Shown here: piece after piece, positions 39,389-47,880 of the stretch
Layout of the letters: every line of letters starts with the position of its first letter
Numbering within the stretch: position 1 is the first letter of the stretch
Assembly: GCA_963695835.1 (NCBI GenBank)
Contig: CAVOHR010000001.1
Location: 1,178,001-1,242,000 of the forward strand
DNA: 64,000 nucleotides
DNA from: VRUE01 sp963695835
GTDB lineage: Bacteria; Actinomycetota; Thermoleophilia; Solirubrobacterales; 70-9
Reading direction: 5' to 3'
The notes under the pieces: generated by a model
Database searches by the model: none
Seen by the model: the letters and a program-made list of their open reading frames with translations, nothing else
Told to the model about the DNA's origin: nothing
Position numbers and translations under genes: made by a program

Positions 39389-39678
39389 TGGACGTGGAGT
39401 ATCGGGCATACATCCGGGTGCCGCTCGATGTCGAGGGAGAGCAGGCGGATGCGCTGCTTGTCGCGCTCAACCACAAATATGAGGACAGCTTGGGCCCAGT
39501 GCTCTCCGGGGAGAGCGACGGGCTGGACGTGATCCTCGTGACCGAGCGAGACGACCGGGTAGAAGCCGCGGGTGAGATGTATGACGCGGTGGTCGATGCG
39601 CTGCGAGTCTGTGGGTTGACCGACCTTTACCCAACTCGGGTGGAGGTCGAGCCGGCCGGCGATCGCGTCGCAGCCTGA
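39385..39678 (+). CDS. HicA-module partner protein, copy 2 (97 aa)
   Basis: Paralog of 38756-39058: MDVEYRAYIRVPLDVEGEQ...LGPVLSGESDGLDVILVTERDDRVEAAGEMYDAVVDALRVCGLTDLYPTRVEVEPAGDRVAA. The two are about half identical and nearly identical in the last 15 residues. It keeps a full frame although its HicA-like partner is truncated. Confidence 0.6.
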   Translation: MMDVEYRAYIRVPLDVEGEQADALLVALNHKYEDSLGPVLSGESDGLDVILVTERDDRVEAAGEMYDAVVDALRVCGLTDLYPTRVEVEPAGDRVAA

Positions 39679-39696
39679 GATCTATTCGCCCGTCCG
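39640..39696. repeat. 57-bp direct repeat, copy 2
   Basis: Matches 39020-39076 apart from one base; ends 19 bases before the glyS stop codon. It is followed by CGTCCGATGTCGG, which is also found in the hairpin at 34970. Confidence 0.85.
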
Positions 39697-39714
39697 ATGT
39701 CGGCAGTCTGGGAG

Positions 39715-41106
39715 TCAGCCCAGCTTCGGGCTGCGCCAGGGTTGGGCGAGGCGGTTCGCGAGGTCGTCGGCGAGGCCGTCGACCGGGACTCGCGTCTGCT
39801 CGAGGGAGTCGCGGTCTCTCAGGGTGACGGTGTCGTCGTCCATCGTCTGGTGGTCGACGGTGATTCCCCAGGGGGTGCCGATCTCGTCCTGGCGGCGGTA
39901 GCGCTTGCCGATCGAGCCGCCCTCGTCGAACTCGGCGGGGACGCGGCGGCGGACCGCCTCGAAGATCTCGCGCGCCTTCTCCGGCATGCCCTCCTTGGAG
40001 ACGAGCGGGAGGACGGCGACCTTGACCGGGGCGAGGCGCGGGTGCAGGCGGAGGACCGTGCGCTGCCGCCCCTCGACCTCCTCGACGTCGTAGGCGTCGA
40101 CCAGGAAGGCGAGCGCGGCGCGGTCGGCGCCGGCCGCCGGCTCGATCACGTGGGGGACGTATCGCTCTTTCGTCTGCTGGTCGAAGTACTCGAGCTTCTC
40201 GCCGCTGAACTCGGCGTGCTGGCTGAGGTCGAAGTCGCCGCGGTTGGCGATCCCCTCGAGCTCCGACCAGCCGATCGGGAACAGGTACTCGATGTCGCTG
40301 GTCGCCGAGGAGTAGTGCGAGAGCTCCTCGTCGCCGTGCGGGCGGACGCGGAGGAAGCCGGGCCGGATGCCGAGCTCGGTGTACCAGCGCTCGCGCTCCT
40401 CGATCCAGGCGCGGTGCCACTTCGCCGCCTCGGGCGGCGGCACGAAGAACTCCATCTCCATCTGCTCGAACTCGCGGGTGCGGAAGATGAAGTTGCCCGG
40501 GGTGATCTCGTTGCGGAAGGACTTGCCGATCTGGGCGATCCCGAACGGCGGCTTCTTGCGGGCGAAGCCGAGCACGTTCTTGAAGTTGATGAAGATCCCC
40601 TGCGCGGTCTCCGGCCGCAGGTAGACCTCCGAGCCCGCCCCCGCCACCGGGCCGATGTGGGTCTCGAACATCAGGTTGAACTGGCGCGGCTCCGACAGCT
40701 CGCCGTCGCACTCGGGGCAGCGCAGCTCGGCGTCCGGATCGCCGCCTTCGGCCTCGACCGCCTCGCGCAGGTGGTCCTCGCGCCAGCGCCGCTTGCACTT
40801 GCCGAGGCACTGCACGAGCGGGTCGGCGAAGCCCTCGAGGTGGCCCGAGGCCTCCCAGACCCGCGGGTGCTGGAGGATCGCCGAGTCGAGGGCGACGATG
40901 TCGTCGCGCTCCTGCAGCATCGCCCGCCACCACTCGGCTTTGACGTTGTTCTTCAGCAGCACGCCGTAGTGGCCGTAGTCGTAGGTCGAGCCGAGCCCGC
41001 CGTAGATCTCCGATGAGGGGAAGACGAAGCCGCGCCGCTTGCAGAGCGCGACGATCTCCTCCATCGTCGTCTCCTCGTTGCGGGTCTCCTGCCCGGTGCT
41101 TGCCAT
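39715..41106 (-). CDS. glyQS: Glycine-tRNA ligase
   Basis: 463 residues of the dimeric alpha2-type enzyme. Class II motifs are visible: YGSTYDYGHYGVLLK-like motif 1 region (GGLGSTYDYGHYGVLLKNN), FETHIGPVAGAG with LRPETAQGIFINF (motif 2 area), RNEITPGNFIFRTREFEQMEMEFF, and a C-terminal anticodon-binding domain ending in QPWRSPKLG. The four cysteines CLGKCKRR and CPECDGE form a zinc ribbon insert. It charges tRNA-Gly. Its 3' end has been copied twice downstream (fragments A and B). Confidence 0.95.
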   Translation of the reverse strand: MASTGQETRNEETTMEEIVALCKRRGFVFPSSEIYGGLGSTYDYGHYGVLLKNNVKAEWWRAMLQERDDIVALDSAILQHPRVWEASGHLEGFADPLVQCLGKCKRRWREDHLREAVEAEGGDPDAELRCPECDGELSEPRQFNLMFETHIGPVAGAGSEVYLRPETAQGIFINFKNVLGFARKKPPFGIAQIGKSFRNEITPGNFIFRTREFEQMEMEFFVPPPEAAKWHRAWIEERERWYTELGIRPGFLRVRPHGDEELSHYSSATSDIEYLFPIGWSELEGIANRGDFDLSQHAEFSGEKLEYFDQQTKERYVPHVIEPAAGADRAALAFLVDAYDVEEVEGRQRTVLRLHPRLAPVKVAVLPLVSKEGMPEKAREIFEAVRRRVPAEFDEGGSIGKRYRRQDEIGTPWGITVDHQTMDDDTVTLRDRDSLEQTRVPVDGLADDLANRLAQPWRSPKLG

Positions 41107-41142
41107 GGCGGAACCGTATCGACTGCGATAATCGCCGGCGTC

Positions 41143-41439
41143 ATGCCGATCTACGAGTACAAATGCGCCGACGGGCACGTCTTCGACGTGATCCAGAAGA
41201 TGAGCGACGAGTCGCTGACCGAGTGCCAGGAGTGCGGCGCCCCGGCCGAGCGCGTCCTGCACCCGGTGGCGATCCACTTCAAGGGCTCGGGCTTCCACAA
41301 CACCGACTACGGCAAGAAGAAGACCGGCGCCAACGGCAGCTCCCCCGAGACGTCGAAGGATTCGTCCGACTCTTCCTCCGACTCCAAGAGCTCAGACTCC
41401 AAACCGAGCGACACCAAAGCTCCAGCCAAGGCGGAGTAG
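41143..41439 (+). CDS. FmdB-family zinc ribbon protein
   Basis: 98 residues. MPIYEYKCADGHVFDVIQKMSDESLTECQECGAPAERVL is the FmdB zinc ribbon. Its C-terminal half is a Ser/Asp/Lys-rich low-complexity tail (SSDSSSDSKSSDSK). FmdB proteins are putative regulators of unknown target. GATAAT lies ten bases before the ATG. Divergent from glyQS. Confidence 0.88.
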   Translation: MPIYEYKCADGHVFDVIQKMSDESLTECQECGAPAERVLHPVAIHFKGSGFHNTDYGKKKTGANGSSPETSKDSSDSSSDSKSSDSKPSDTKAPAKAE

Positions 41440-41453
41440 GTGCTTGAGGGGGC

Positions 41454-42674
41454 CTACCCCATCAGCCTCTTCACCGCCCGCCGCCGCTCCGATTCGGGCA
41501 CCACGATGCTGTCGCCCGGGCCCGTCGTGCAGCCCGAGTGGGCGCCCTTGCAGAGCACGTCGGCGGCGCTTTCGCCGCCGATCGCCGCGGCGAGGATCAG
41601 CTGCGGCATCGTCAAGAAGCCCATGTCGCCGACGAAGGCTTTCGGCGCGTCCCAGCCGATGATCGGCCCCTTGACGAAGTTGTAGGGGAGCCGGAGCGGA
41701 TCGGTCAGCCGGTCCTTGATGCCGGAGATCACCGCCTGCTGGGCCTGCTCGCGGTCGATGTCGCTGTAGCCGAGCGTGTAGGCGCTCCTGCCCGGCCCCG
41801 GGCATTCGCTCGGCTCGCGGATCCGCGAGTAGATCAGCGCCTCTTCACCGTCGAGGGTGTTCTCGCCCTTGCCGAGCCGCAGGGTGAAGCCGCCCTGGCC
41901 GCCGCCGGCGCCGCCGGCGATGTCGGCGCAGATCTTCTGCGGCACGTCCACCTTCACCCCGCCGACGGCGTCGATCAGCTTTTCGAAGCCGGTGAAGTCG
42001 ACGATCGCGACGTGGTCGACTTCGATGCCGAGGAACTGCTCGACCGCTTCGATCTCCGTCTTGGCGCCGCCGAAGGCGAACGCCGCGTTGATCTTCTGCG
42101 AGTTCTGGCCGGGGATTTCGGCATAGCTGTCGCGCGGGACCGAGAGTTTGCGGAAGGCGCCGCCGCCGGCGCGGATCAGCATCAGCGTGTCGGCGCGGAA
42201 CTGGCCCTGCGAGCAGCTGTCGTGCGGCGCGTCGCCGTGTTCCTGCTGTTCGAAGCACTCCTGCGACGGCGCCGCGCCCGGTTCCTTGGTGTCGGGCGGG
42301 CGGGCGTCGGTGCCGAGCACGAGGATCGTCTGCGCGGTCGGCAGCAGGAACGGGTTGCCGTGCAGCGCCGACTTCGCTTCGCCGGAGAGCTTGAAGGCCT
42401 GCAGCTGGGCGGAGACGGCGAAGGCGAGGAAGCTGAGCAGGATCCAGCCGAGCGCCGCCAGGCCGACCCATTTCAGCGCCCGCCTGACGCCGGGGCGCGG
42501 CGGCCGCGGCCGGCCCCGGCCGGGTCTCCCCGGCCGCTTCGGCAGCTTCGGCGCGCGCCAGCCGCCGAGCCCGGAGAGGTCGGGCTTGCGGAAGCGCGAG
42601 AGGAGCCCCTTGCGGGACCGGTAGACCTTGTATTCGGGCGGCCCGGAGGGCCGCTGCTCGCCGTCGTTTGCCAT
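41454..42674 (-). CDS. LytR-CpsA-Psr (LCP) family wall glycopolymer ligase
   Basis: 406 residues. A Pro/Arg-rich cytoplasmic N-terminus (KRPGRPGRGRPRPPRPG) precedes one membrane helix (residues ~67-88). The extracellular LCP domain has ILVLGTDARP, RADTLMLIRAG, SVPRDSYAEIPG, KINAAFAFGG and YSRIREP. LCP enzymes attach teichoic-acid-like or arabinogalactan-like polymers to peptidoglycan. The start is ATG 42674; an ATG 18 bases upstream is possible. An extra Cys/His-rich insert (ECFEQQEHGDAPHDSC) is present. Confidence 0.88.
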   Translation of the reverse strand: MANDGEQRPSGPPEYKVYRSRKGLLSRFRKPDLSGLGGWRAPKLPKRPGRPGRGRPRPPRPGVRRALKWVGLAALGWILLSFLAFAVSAQLQAFKLSGEAKSALHGNPFLLPTAQTILVLGTDARPPDTKEPGAAPSQECFEQQEHGDAPHDSCSQGQFRADTLMLIRAGGGAFRKLSVPRDSYAEIPGQNSQKINAAFAFGGAKTEIEAVEQFLGIEVDHVAIVDFTGFEKLIDAVGGVKVDVPQKICADIAGGAGGGQGGFTLRLGKGENTLDGEEALIYSRIREPSECPGPGRSAYTLGYSDIDREQAQQAVISGIKDRLTDPLRLPYNFVKGPIIGWDAPKAFVGDMGFLTMPQLILAAAIGGESAADVLCKGAHSGCTTGPGDSIVVPESERRRAVKRLMG

Positions 42675-42722
42675 GAAAGACTCCGGAATCATGCCGATGC
42701 CCCCGGTCGCCCGTCTGAAGAA

Positions 42723-43685
42723 GTGAGCTCGGCCGAAGCGATAGGCGTCGACCTGGGCGGGACGAAGATGCTGCTCGGGGCGCTCGACACCGACTCCAGG
42801 GTCGTCTGGGAGAGCCGCGAGGCCTCGACCGGCCAGGGCGAGGACGAGCTGGTCGACCTGCTGGTCCGCGAGGTAGGGCGAGCCCAGTCCGAGCGCCCCG
42901 GGATCGCCGCGATCGGGATGGGCATCCCGGCGACGATCGACCACGACAGAGGGCTCGCCGTCTCCGCCGTCAACCTGCCGATCGAGAATCTGCCGATCCG
43001 CGACCTGGTCCGGGAGCGCACCGGGCTGCCCGCCTACCTCGACAACGACGCCAACGTCGCCGCCCTGGCCGAGTCGCTGTTCGGTGCCGCGAAGGGCGCG
43101 AAGGACGCGGTGGTGCTGACGATCGGCACCGGGATCGGCGGCGGCCTGGTCCTCGGCGGCGAGATCTACCGCGGCGCGACCGGCGCCGGCGCCGAGCTGG
43201 GCCACATGTCGATCGACATGGACGGCCCGCCCTGCCAGGGCAACTGTCCCAACCGCGGCTGCGTCGAGACGCTCGCCTCCGGCACGGCGCTCGGCCGCGA
43301 GGGGCGCGAGGCGGCCGAGCGCGCGCCCGACTCGGTACTGGGCGCGATGCGCGCCGACGGCCACCGGATCGACGGCGAGGCGGTGACCGAGGCGGCGCTC
43401 GGCGGCGACGAGACGGCGGTCGGCGTCTTCGACCTGGTCGGCCGCCGGCTCGGCGTCGCGCTTGCCAACTTCGCCAACATCTTCGAGCCGGAGGTGATCG
43501 TGATCGGCGGTGGCGTGATCGCCGCCGGCGACCTGCTGCTGGAGCCGGCCCGGGCCGAGCTGGCGGCGCGGGCGCTGCCGCCGATGAAACGCACCCCCGT
43601 GGTCGCCGCCGAGCTCGGTGAGGACGCCGGGATGATCGGCGCCGCGGCGATGGCGCGGATCGAACTGGAGCGGGGCGCGGGCTGA
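42723..43685 (+). CDS. ROK-family sugar kinase (glucokinase-like)
   Basis: 320 residues, GTG start. AIGVDLGGTKMLLGALD is the phosphate-binding motif, YLDNDANVAALAE contains the catalytic Asp, and TIGTGIGGGLVLGGEIYRG follows. The ROK zinc signature GHMSIDMDGPPCQGNCPNRGCVE has three Cys plus His. The family phosphorylates glucose or related sugars; a glucokinase is the simplest reading. It is translationally linked to rsmI (TGATG). Confidence 0.88.
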   Translation: MSSAEAIGVDLGGTKMLLGALDTDSRVVWESREASTGQGEDELVDLLVREVGRAQSERPGIAAIGMGIPATIDHDRGLAVSAVNLPIENLPIRDLVRERTGLPAYLDNDANVAALAESLFGAAKGAKDAVVLTIGTGIGGGLVLGGEIYRGATGAGAELGHMSIDMDGPPCQGNCPNRGCVETLASGTALGREGREAAERAPDSVLGAMRADGHRIDGEAVTEAALGGDETAVGVFDLVGRRLGVALANFANIFEPEVIVIGGGVIAAGDLLLEPARAELAARALPPMKRTPVVAAELGEDAGMIGAAAMARIELERGAG

Positions 43686-44515
43686 TGCCGGGCGCGCTGA
43701 TCGTCTGCCCGACCCCGATCGGAAACCTCGACGACATCACGATCCGCGCGCGCGACGCGCTGGTCGCCGCCGACTACGTCGCCTGCGAGGACACCCGCCG
43801 CACCGGCGGCCTGCTCGACAAGCTCGGCATCCGCCCGGCGCCGCCGCTGGTCTCGATCCACGAGGGCAACGAAGCGGCGCGGGCGGTCGAGCTGGCGCAG
43901 CGGATCGAACGCGGCCAGACCGTCGCCCTCGTCTCCGACGCCGGGATGCCGGCGATCTCCGACCCCGGCTTCCGGCTGATCCGCCGCTGCATCGAGCGCA
44001 ACCTCGAGGTGACGGTGCTGCCCGGGCCCTCCGTCGTGCCGGTGGCGCTGGTCGCCTCCGGCCTGCCGACCGACCGCTGGCGCTTCGAGGGCTTCCTGCC
44101 GAAGCGGGCCGGCGAGATGGAGCGGGTGCTGCGCTCGGCCGAGACCGTGATCGCCTTCGAGTCGCCGCGGCGAATCGGCGACTCGCTCGCCGCCCTGGCG
44201 TCGATCGCCCCCGACCGCCAGGCGGCCGTCTGCCGCGAGCTGTCGAAGATGCACGAGGAGGTCTCGCGCGGCTCGCTGGGCGAGCTGGCGCGGCGCTTCC
44301 GCGGCGACGTCAAGGGCGAGATCGTGCTGGTGATCGCGCCGGCCTCCTCCGAGGAGCACGACGACAAGGACGTCGGCTTCGCCGTCGACGCGCTGCGCCA
44401 CCTGGTCCAGTCGGGAGCCCGCCCGCGTGCCGCCGCCAGCGTCGTCGCGGCGCTCACCGGCACCCGCGCGAACGACCTCTACAGGGCGCTGACCGGAAGG
44501 GAGCCGCGCCGGTGA
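43685..44515 (+). CDS. rsmI: 16S rRNA (cytidine-1402-2'-O)-methyltransferase
   Basis: 276 residues. VCPTPIGNLDDITIRARDAL, ACEDTRRTGGLL, VALVSDAGMPAISDPGFRL and LPGPSVVPVALVASGLPTDRWRFEGFLPKR are diagnostic for RsmI. It methylates C1402 of 16S rRNA, fine-tuning decoding. The ATG overlaps the ROK kinase stop by one base. The TGA stop directly abuts the family B palindrome. Confidence 0.94.
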   Translation: MPGALIVCPTPIGNLDDITIRARDALVAADYVACEDTRRTGGLLDKLGIRPAPPLVSIHEGNEAARAVELAQRIERGQTVALVSDAGMPAISDPGFRLIRRCIERNLEVTVLPGPSVVPVALVASGLPTDRWRFEGFLPKRAGEMERVLRSAETVIAFESPRRIGDSLAALASIAPDRQAAVCRELSKMHEEVSRGSLGELARRFRGDVKGEIVLVIAPASSEEHDDKDVGFAVDALRHLVQSGARPRAAASVVAALTGTRANDLYRALTGREPRR

Positions 44516-44605
44516 GCGCGTGGCGCTGCGCATCTCTGCGTCCTCGGTCGCTTGCGTGCAGAGCACGCGGCGCTCCCTGCGTCCTTGATCTGCTTGGCCA
44601 CGCGC
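44516..44605. repeat. Family B palindromic element, left copy
   Basis: 90 bp beginning at the base after the rsmI stop. Terminal 9-bp arms GCGCGTGGC / GCCACGCGC, a central hairpin GCGTGC-AGA-GCACGC, and the blocks GCGTCCTCGGTCG and CTGCGTCCTTG, both found in inverse orientation downstream of metG. Confidence 0.75.
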
Positions 44606-44637
44606 ACACCGGGTTGCGCGGATAGCCTGGCGGACCG

Positions 44638-46143
44638 ATGTCCTATTACGTAACGACGCCGATCTACTACGTCAACGCCGAGCCCCACCTCGGCCACGCC
44701 TACTCGACGATGGCCGCCGACGTGCTGGCCCGCCACATGCGCCAGCGCGGCGAGGACGTCTTCTTCCTCACCGGCACCGACGAGCACGGCGAGCCGATCG
44801 AGACCGCGGCCGAGCGGGAGGGGGTGACGCCGCAGGAGCTGGCCGACCGCAACGCGGCCAAGTTCGAAGCGCTGATGCCGATCATCGACGCCAGCAACGA
44901 CTTCTTCATCCGCACCTCCGACCCGCGCCACGGCGAGCGGGTCGCCGAGATCATGCAGCGGGTCTACGACAACGGCTGGGTCGGCAAAGGGACGTACGAA
45001 GGCTGGTACTGCCCGCGCTGCGCCGACTTCAAGACCGAGCGCGAGCTGGGCCCCGGACAGACCTGCCCGATCCACGAGATCCCGCTGGAGCGCGAGCGCG
45101 AGGAGAACTGGTTCTTCCGCCTCTCCGCCTTCCAGGCCCAGCTCGAAGGGCTCTACGAGGAGCGCCCCGACTTCGTCGTCCCCGAGTTCCGCCGCAACGA
45201 GGCGGTCGCCTTCATCGAGCGGGGGCTCGAGGACGTCTCGCTCTCGCGGCCGAAGCTGAAGTGGGGGATGCGGCTGCCCTGGGACCCCGAGCAGCGGATG
45301 TACGTCTGGTTCGACGCGCTGCTCAACTACGTCACCGCGCTCGGCTTCGCCCGCGAGGGGGAGGACCTGACCGCGCGCTTCTGGCCCGCCGACCTGCACG
45401 TGATGGCCAAGGACATCCTCAAGTTCCACGCGGTGATCTGGCCGGCGCTGCTGCTCGCCGCCGACCTCGAGCCGCCGCGGCGGATGGCGATCCACGGCTA
45501 CCTCCTGATGGGCGAGAAGAAGATGTCGAAGTCGCTCGGCAACGTGCTCGACCCGTTCGAGGCGATCGAGCGCTTCGGCGCCGACGCGCTGCGCTTCTAC
45601 TGCTTCCGCGAGGTCAGCTTCGGCCAGGACGGCTCGATCTCGACCGCCGGCTTCGAGGCCCGCTACGAGGCCGAGCTGGCGAACGACTTCGGCAACCTGG
45701 CGAGCCGCGTGCTGGCGATGGTCGAGCGCTACCGCGCCGGCGTCGTGCCGCCGGCCCAGGTCGACGCGGTCCTCGCCGAGGACTTCGAAGGCGCGGTCGG
45801 CCGCTTCAGCGAGCTGCTCGACCGGGCCGAGCTGAGCCAGGCGCTGGAGGAGGCCTGGCGGCTGGTCCGCAGGCTCAACCGCTACGTCGAGGAAACCCGC
45901 CCCTGGGATCTGGCCAAGGACGAGGCCGACCCCGAGCGGCTCGACGAAGTCCTCTACAACCTCTGCGAGGGCCTGCGAGTGACGACCCTGCTGCTCGTCC
46001 CCTACCTGCCGCGGACGAGCGACCGCCTGCTGGACGCGCTCGGCGAGGAGTCGCGCGAGCTCGCCGAGCTCGGCTCGCGGCCCGGCGGCCAGAGCGTCGA
46101 ACGGGTCCCGCCGCTGTTCCCGAAGATCGACGCCGCCGCTTGA
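44638..46143 (+). CDS. metG: Methionine-tRNA ligase
   Basis: 501 residues. Class I HIGH motif is HLGH in YYVNAEPHLGHAYSTM; KMSKS is in GEKKMSKSLGNVL. Zinc knuckle WYCPRCADFKTERELGPGQTCPIHE has one knuckle (three Cys). It lacks the C-terminal tRNA-binding domain and is the shorter form found in many bacteria. Bracketed by inverted copies of a palindromic element. A TAGCCT box lies nine bases before the ATG. Confidence 0.94.
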   Translation: MSYYVTTPIYYVNAEPHLGHAYSTMAADVLARHMRQRGEDVFFLTGTDEHGEPIETAAEREGVTPQELADRNAAKFEALMPIIDASNDFFIRTSDPRHGERVAEIMQRVYDNGWVGKGTYEGWYCPRCADFKTERELGPGQTCPIHEIPLEREREENWFFRLSAFQAQLEGLYEERPDFVVPEFRRNEAVAFIERGLEDVSLSRPKLKWGMRLPWDPEQRMYVWFDALLNYVTALGFAREGEDLTARFWPADLHVMAKDILKFHAVIWPALLLAADLEPPRRMAIHGYLLMGEKKMSKSLGNVLDPFEAIERFGADALRFYCFREVSFGQDGSISTAGFEARYEAELANDFGNLASRVLAMVERYRAGVVPPAQVDAVLAEDFEGAVGRFSELLDRAELSQALEEAWRLVRRLNRYVEETRPWDLAKDEADPERLDEVLYNLCEGLRVTTLLLVPYLPRTSDRLLDALGEESRELAELGSRPGGQSVERVPPLFPKIDAAA

Positions 46144-46151
46144 AGGCGAAA

Positions 46152-46273
46152 CCAGAGGCCGCGTGGGCGTGGCTGACAAGGACGCAGGGAGTGAGGTGAG
46201 GGGAGCGCACAATCGTGCGTGACCCGAGCCGAACGACCGAGGACGCCGTCAGGCGCGGCCACGCGGCCTCTGG
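46152..46273. repeat. Family B palindromic element, right copy (inverted)
   Basis: 122 bp with perfect 15-bp terminal arms CCAGAGGCCGCGTGG / CCACGCGGCCTCTGG. It contains CAAGGACGCAG and CGACCGAGGACGC, the reverse complements of blocks in the left copy, and a central CGCAC-AATC-GTGCG hairpin. It overlaps the 3' end of the aldehyde dehydrogenase gene, whose last residues are encoded by the repeat. Confidence 0.8.
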
Positions 46274-47829
46274 CCGAGGCGGCGGCGCCAGTCGCGGGCG
46301 TTGAAGGCACGGGCGACGCGGCTGACCAGGCCGCGGCGCGACCTGGTGTAGGGGTACCAGGAGGGCTCGCGCTTGCCGCCGAAGCGGGTGATCACCAGCG
46401 ACTCGGTGCGGCAGAACTTCTTGATTCCCGGTTCGCCGTGCCGGTAGCCGATCCCGGACTGCTTCCAACCGCCCATCGGCACGTCGGTGGCGAGGTAGTT
46501 GACCAGCACGTCGTTGACGTTGACGGCGCCGCACTCGACCCGGCGCGCCACCCGCTCGGCCCGTTCCCGCTCGCCGAAGACCGAGCCGGAGAGGCCATAG
46601 CGGCTGTCGTTGGCCAGGCGCAACGCCTCCTCGGCGTCGCGCACCTTCATCACCCCGAGCACCGGGCCGAAGGTCTCCTCGCGCATCACCTTCATCGAGT
46701 GGTCGACGTCGACCAGTACCGTCGGCTCGAAGTAGTCGCCCGGCCCGTCGACCCTCTTGCCGCCGGTGAGCGCCCTCGCGCCCGACGCAAGCGCGTCGTT
46801 GACGTGGTCCTCGACGATCGCGCTCTGGTTCGGCGAGGTCATCGCGCCGACGTCCTTCGGGTTCCGCGCGTCGTCGGCGCCCTGGCGCAGCCTCCCGACC
46901 TCGCTTACCAGCTTGGCGACGAACTCGCCGTAGGCCGGCTCCTCGACGTAGACGCGCTCGACCGCCATGCAGATCTGTCCCGAATTCATCATCCCGCCCC
47001 AGGCCGCGGCATTGGCGGCGCGATCGAGGTCGGCGTCGTCGAGGACGATCATCGCGTCCTTGCCGCCCAGCTCGAGGCTGACCGGGGTCAGCGTCTCCGC
47101 CGCCCGAGCCATCACCTTGCGGCCGGTCCGATCGGAGCCGGTGAACTGGACGAAGTCGACGTTGTCGACCAGCGCCCCGCCGCACTCGCCGATCCCCTGC
47201 ACGCAGTCGAACACGTCGGGGCCGCCGATCTCCTCCTTCCAGGCCTTGACGATCTCGGCCAGGCCGAGGGGCGTGAACTCCGAGGGCTTGACGACGACCG
47301 CGGCGCCCGCCTGAAGCGCCGGCAGCGCGTCGCCCAGGCCGAGGACGAGCGGGAAGTTCCAGGGGCTGATGATCCCGACCACCGGGTAGGGCCGGTACTG
47401 GATGCGGAGCTTCTTCGCGGCGAGCAGCGGGGTGTGGGGGCGGATCGCCTCCTCGCCGATGAACTTCGGGGCCTTGGCGCCGTAGAAGTTGATCAGGTCG
47501 GCCAGGTAGGCGGGCTCGTTGGAGGCGTCGGCGCGGACCTTGCCGGTCTCGGCCTGCATCGTGTCGAGCACCCGCTCGGAGTTGTCCAGCAGCCAGTCGC
47601 GCAGCTTGCCGAGCCACCGGTAACGGCCCTCGATCCCCAGCGCCTCCCAGGCCGGCTGGTTGCCGCGCACCCGCGCCACCGTCTCGGTCACCCGCTCCGG
47701 CGAATCGATCTCGACGCCGGCGATCGTCGCCCCGGTCGCCGGGTTGAGGACCTCCAGCCGCTCGGCCTCGGCCGGGCCACCGCCGTTCGTGGCCGCCTCG
47801 GTGCTCGCCGGCGCAGCTCCGCTCTTCAC
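46249..47829 (-). CDS. NAD(P)-dependent aldehyde dehydrogenase
   Basis: 526 residues, GTG start with AAGGGAG seven bases upstream. SPWNFPLVLGLGDALPALQAGAAVVVKPSE, SLELGGKDAMIVLDDADL (general base Glu) and NSGQICMAVERVYVEE (catalytic Cys) define the family; ETFGPVLGVMKV and the cofactor loop are intact. It resembles succinate-semialdehyde/long-chain aldehyde dehydrogenases, with a basic C-terminal extension (residues ~480-526) that could touch the membrane. A TGGCTGG-type operator lies 18 bp upstream, suggesting shared control with lipid genes. Confidence 0.88.
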   Translation of the reverse strand: MKSGAAPASTEAATNGGGPAEAERLEVLNPATGATIAGVEIDSPERVTETVARVRGNQPAWEALGIEGRYRWLGKLRDWLLDNSERVLDTMQAETGKVRADASNEPAYLADLINFYGAKAPKFIGEEAIRPHTPLLAAKKLRIQYRPYPVVGIISPWNFPLVLGLGDALPALQAGAAVVVKPSEFTPLGLAEIVKAWKEEIGGPDVFDCVQGIGECGGALVDNVDFVQFTGSDRTGRKVMARAAETLTPVSLELGGKDAMIVLDDADLDRAANAAAWGGMMNSGQICMAVERVYVEEPAYGEFVAKLVSEVGRLRQGADDARNPKDVGAMTSPNQSAIVEDHVNDALASGARALTGGKRVDGPGDYFEPTVLVDVDHSMKVMREETFGPVLGVMKVRDAEEALRLANDSRYGLSGSVFGERERAERVARRVECGAVNVNDVLVNYLATDVPMGGWKQSGIGYRHGEPGIKKFCRTESLVITRFGGKREPSWYPYTRSRRGLVSRVARAFNARDWRRRLGQRPRGRA

Positions 47830-47846
47830 CTGACCGCTCCCTTCGA

Positions 47847-47866
47847 AGTTGGCTGGTCAGCCAACT
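47847..47866. promoter_or_regulatory. Operator-like site c (TGGCTGG family)
   Basis: AGTTGGCTG-GT-CAGCCAACT, perfect 9-bp arms, in the 51-bp gap before the aldehyde dehydrogenase. The core TTGGCTGG is shared with sites at 26783 and 31954. Confidence 0.6.
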
Positions 47867-47880
47867 GTACCCCGCGGCGC

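Noticed and set aside
44638..46143. metG considered as part of a composite transposon because of its flanking inverted repeats
   Set aside because: No transposase and metG is an essential core gene; the repeats are better treated as independent palindromic elements until copies elsewhere are known.
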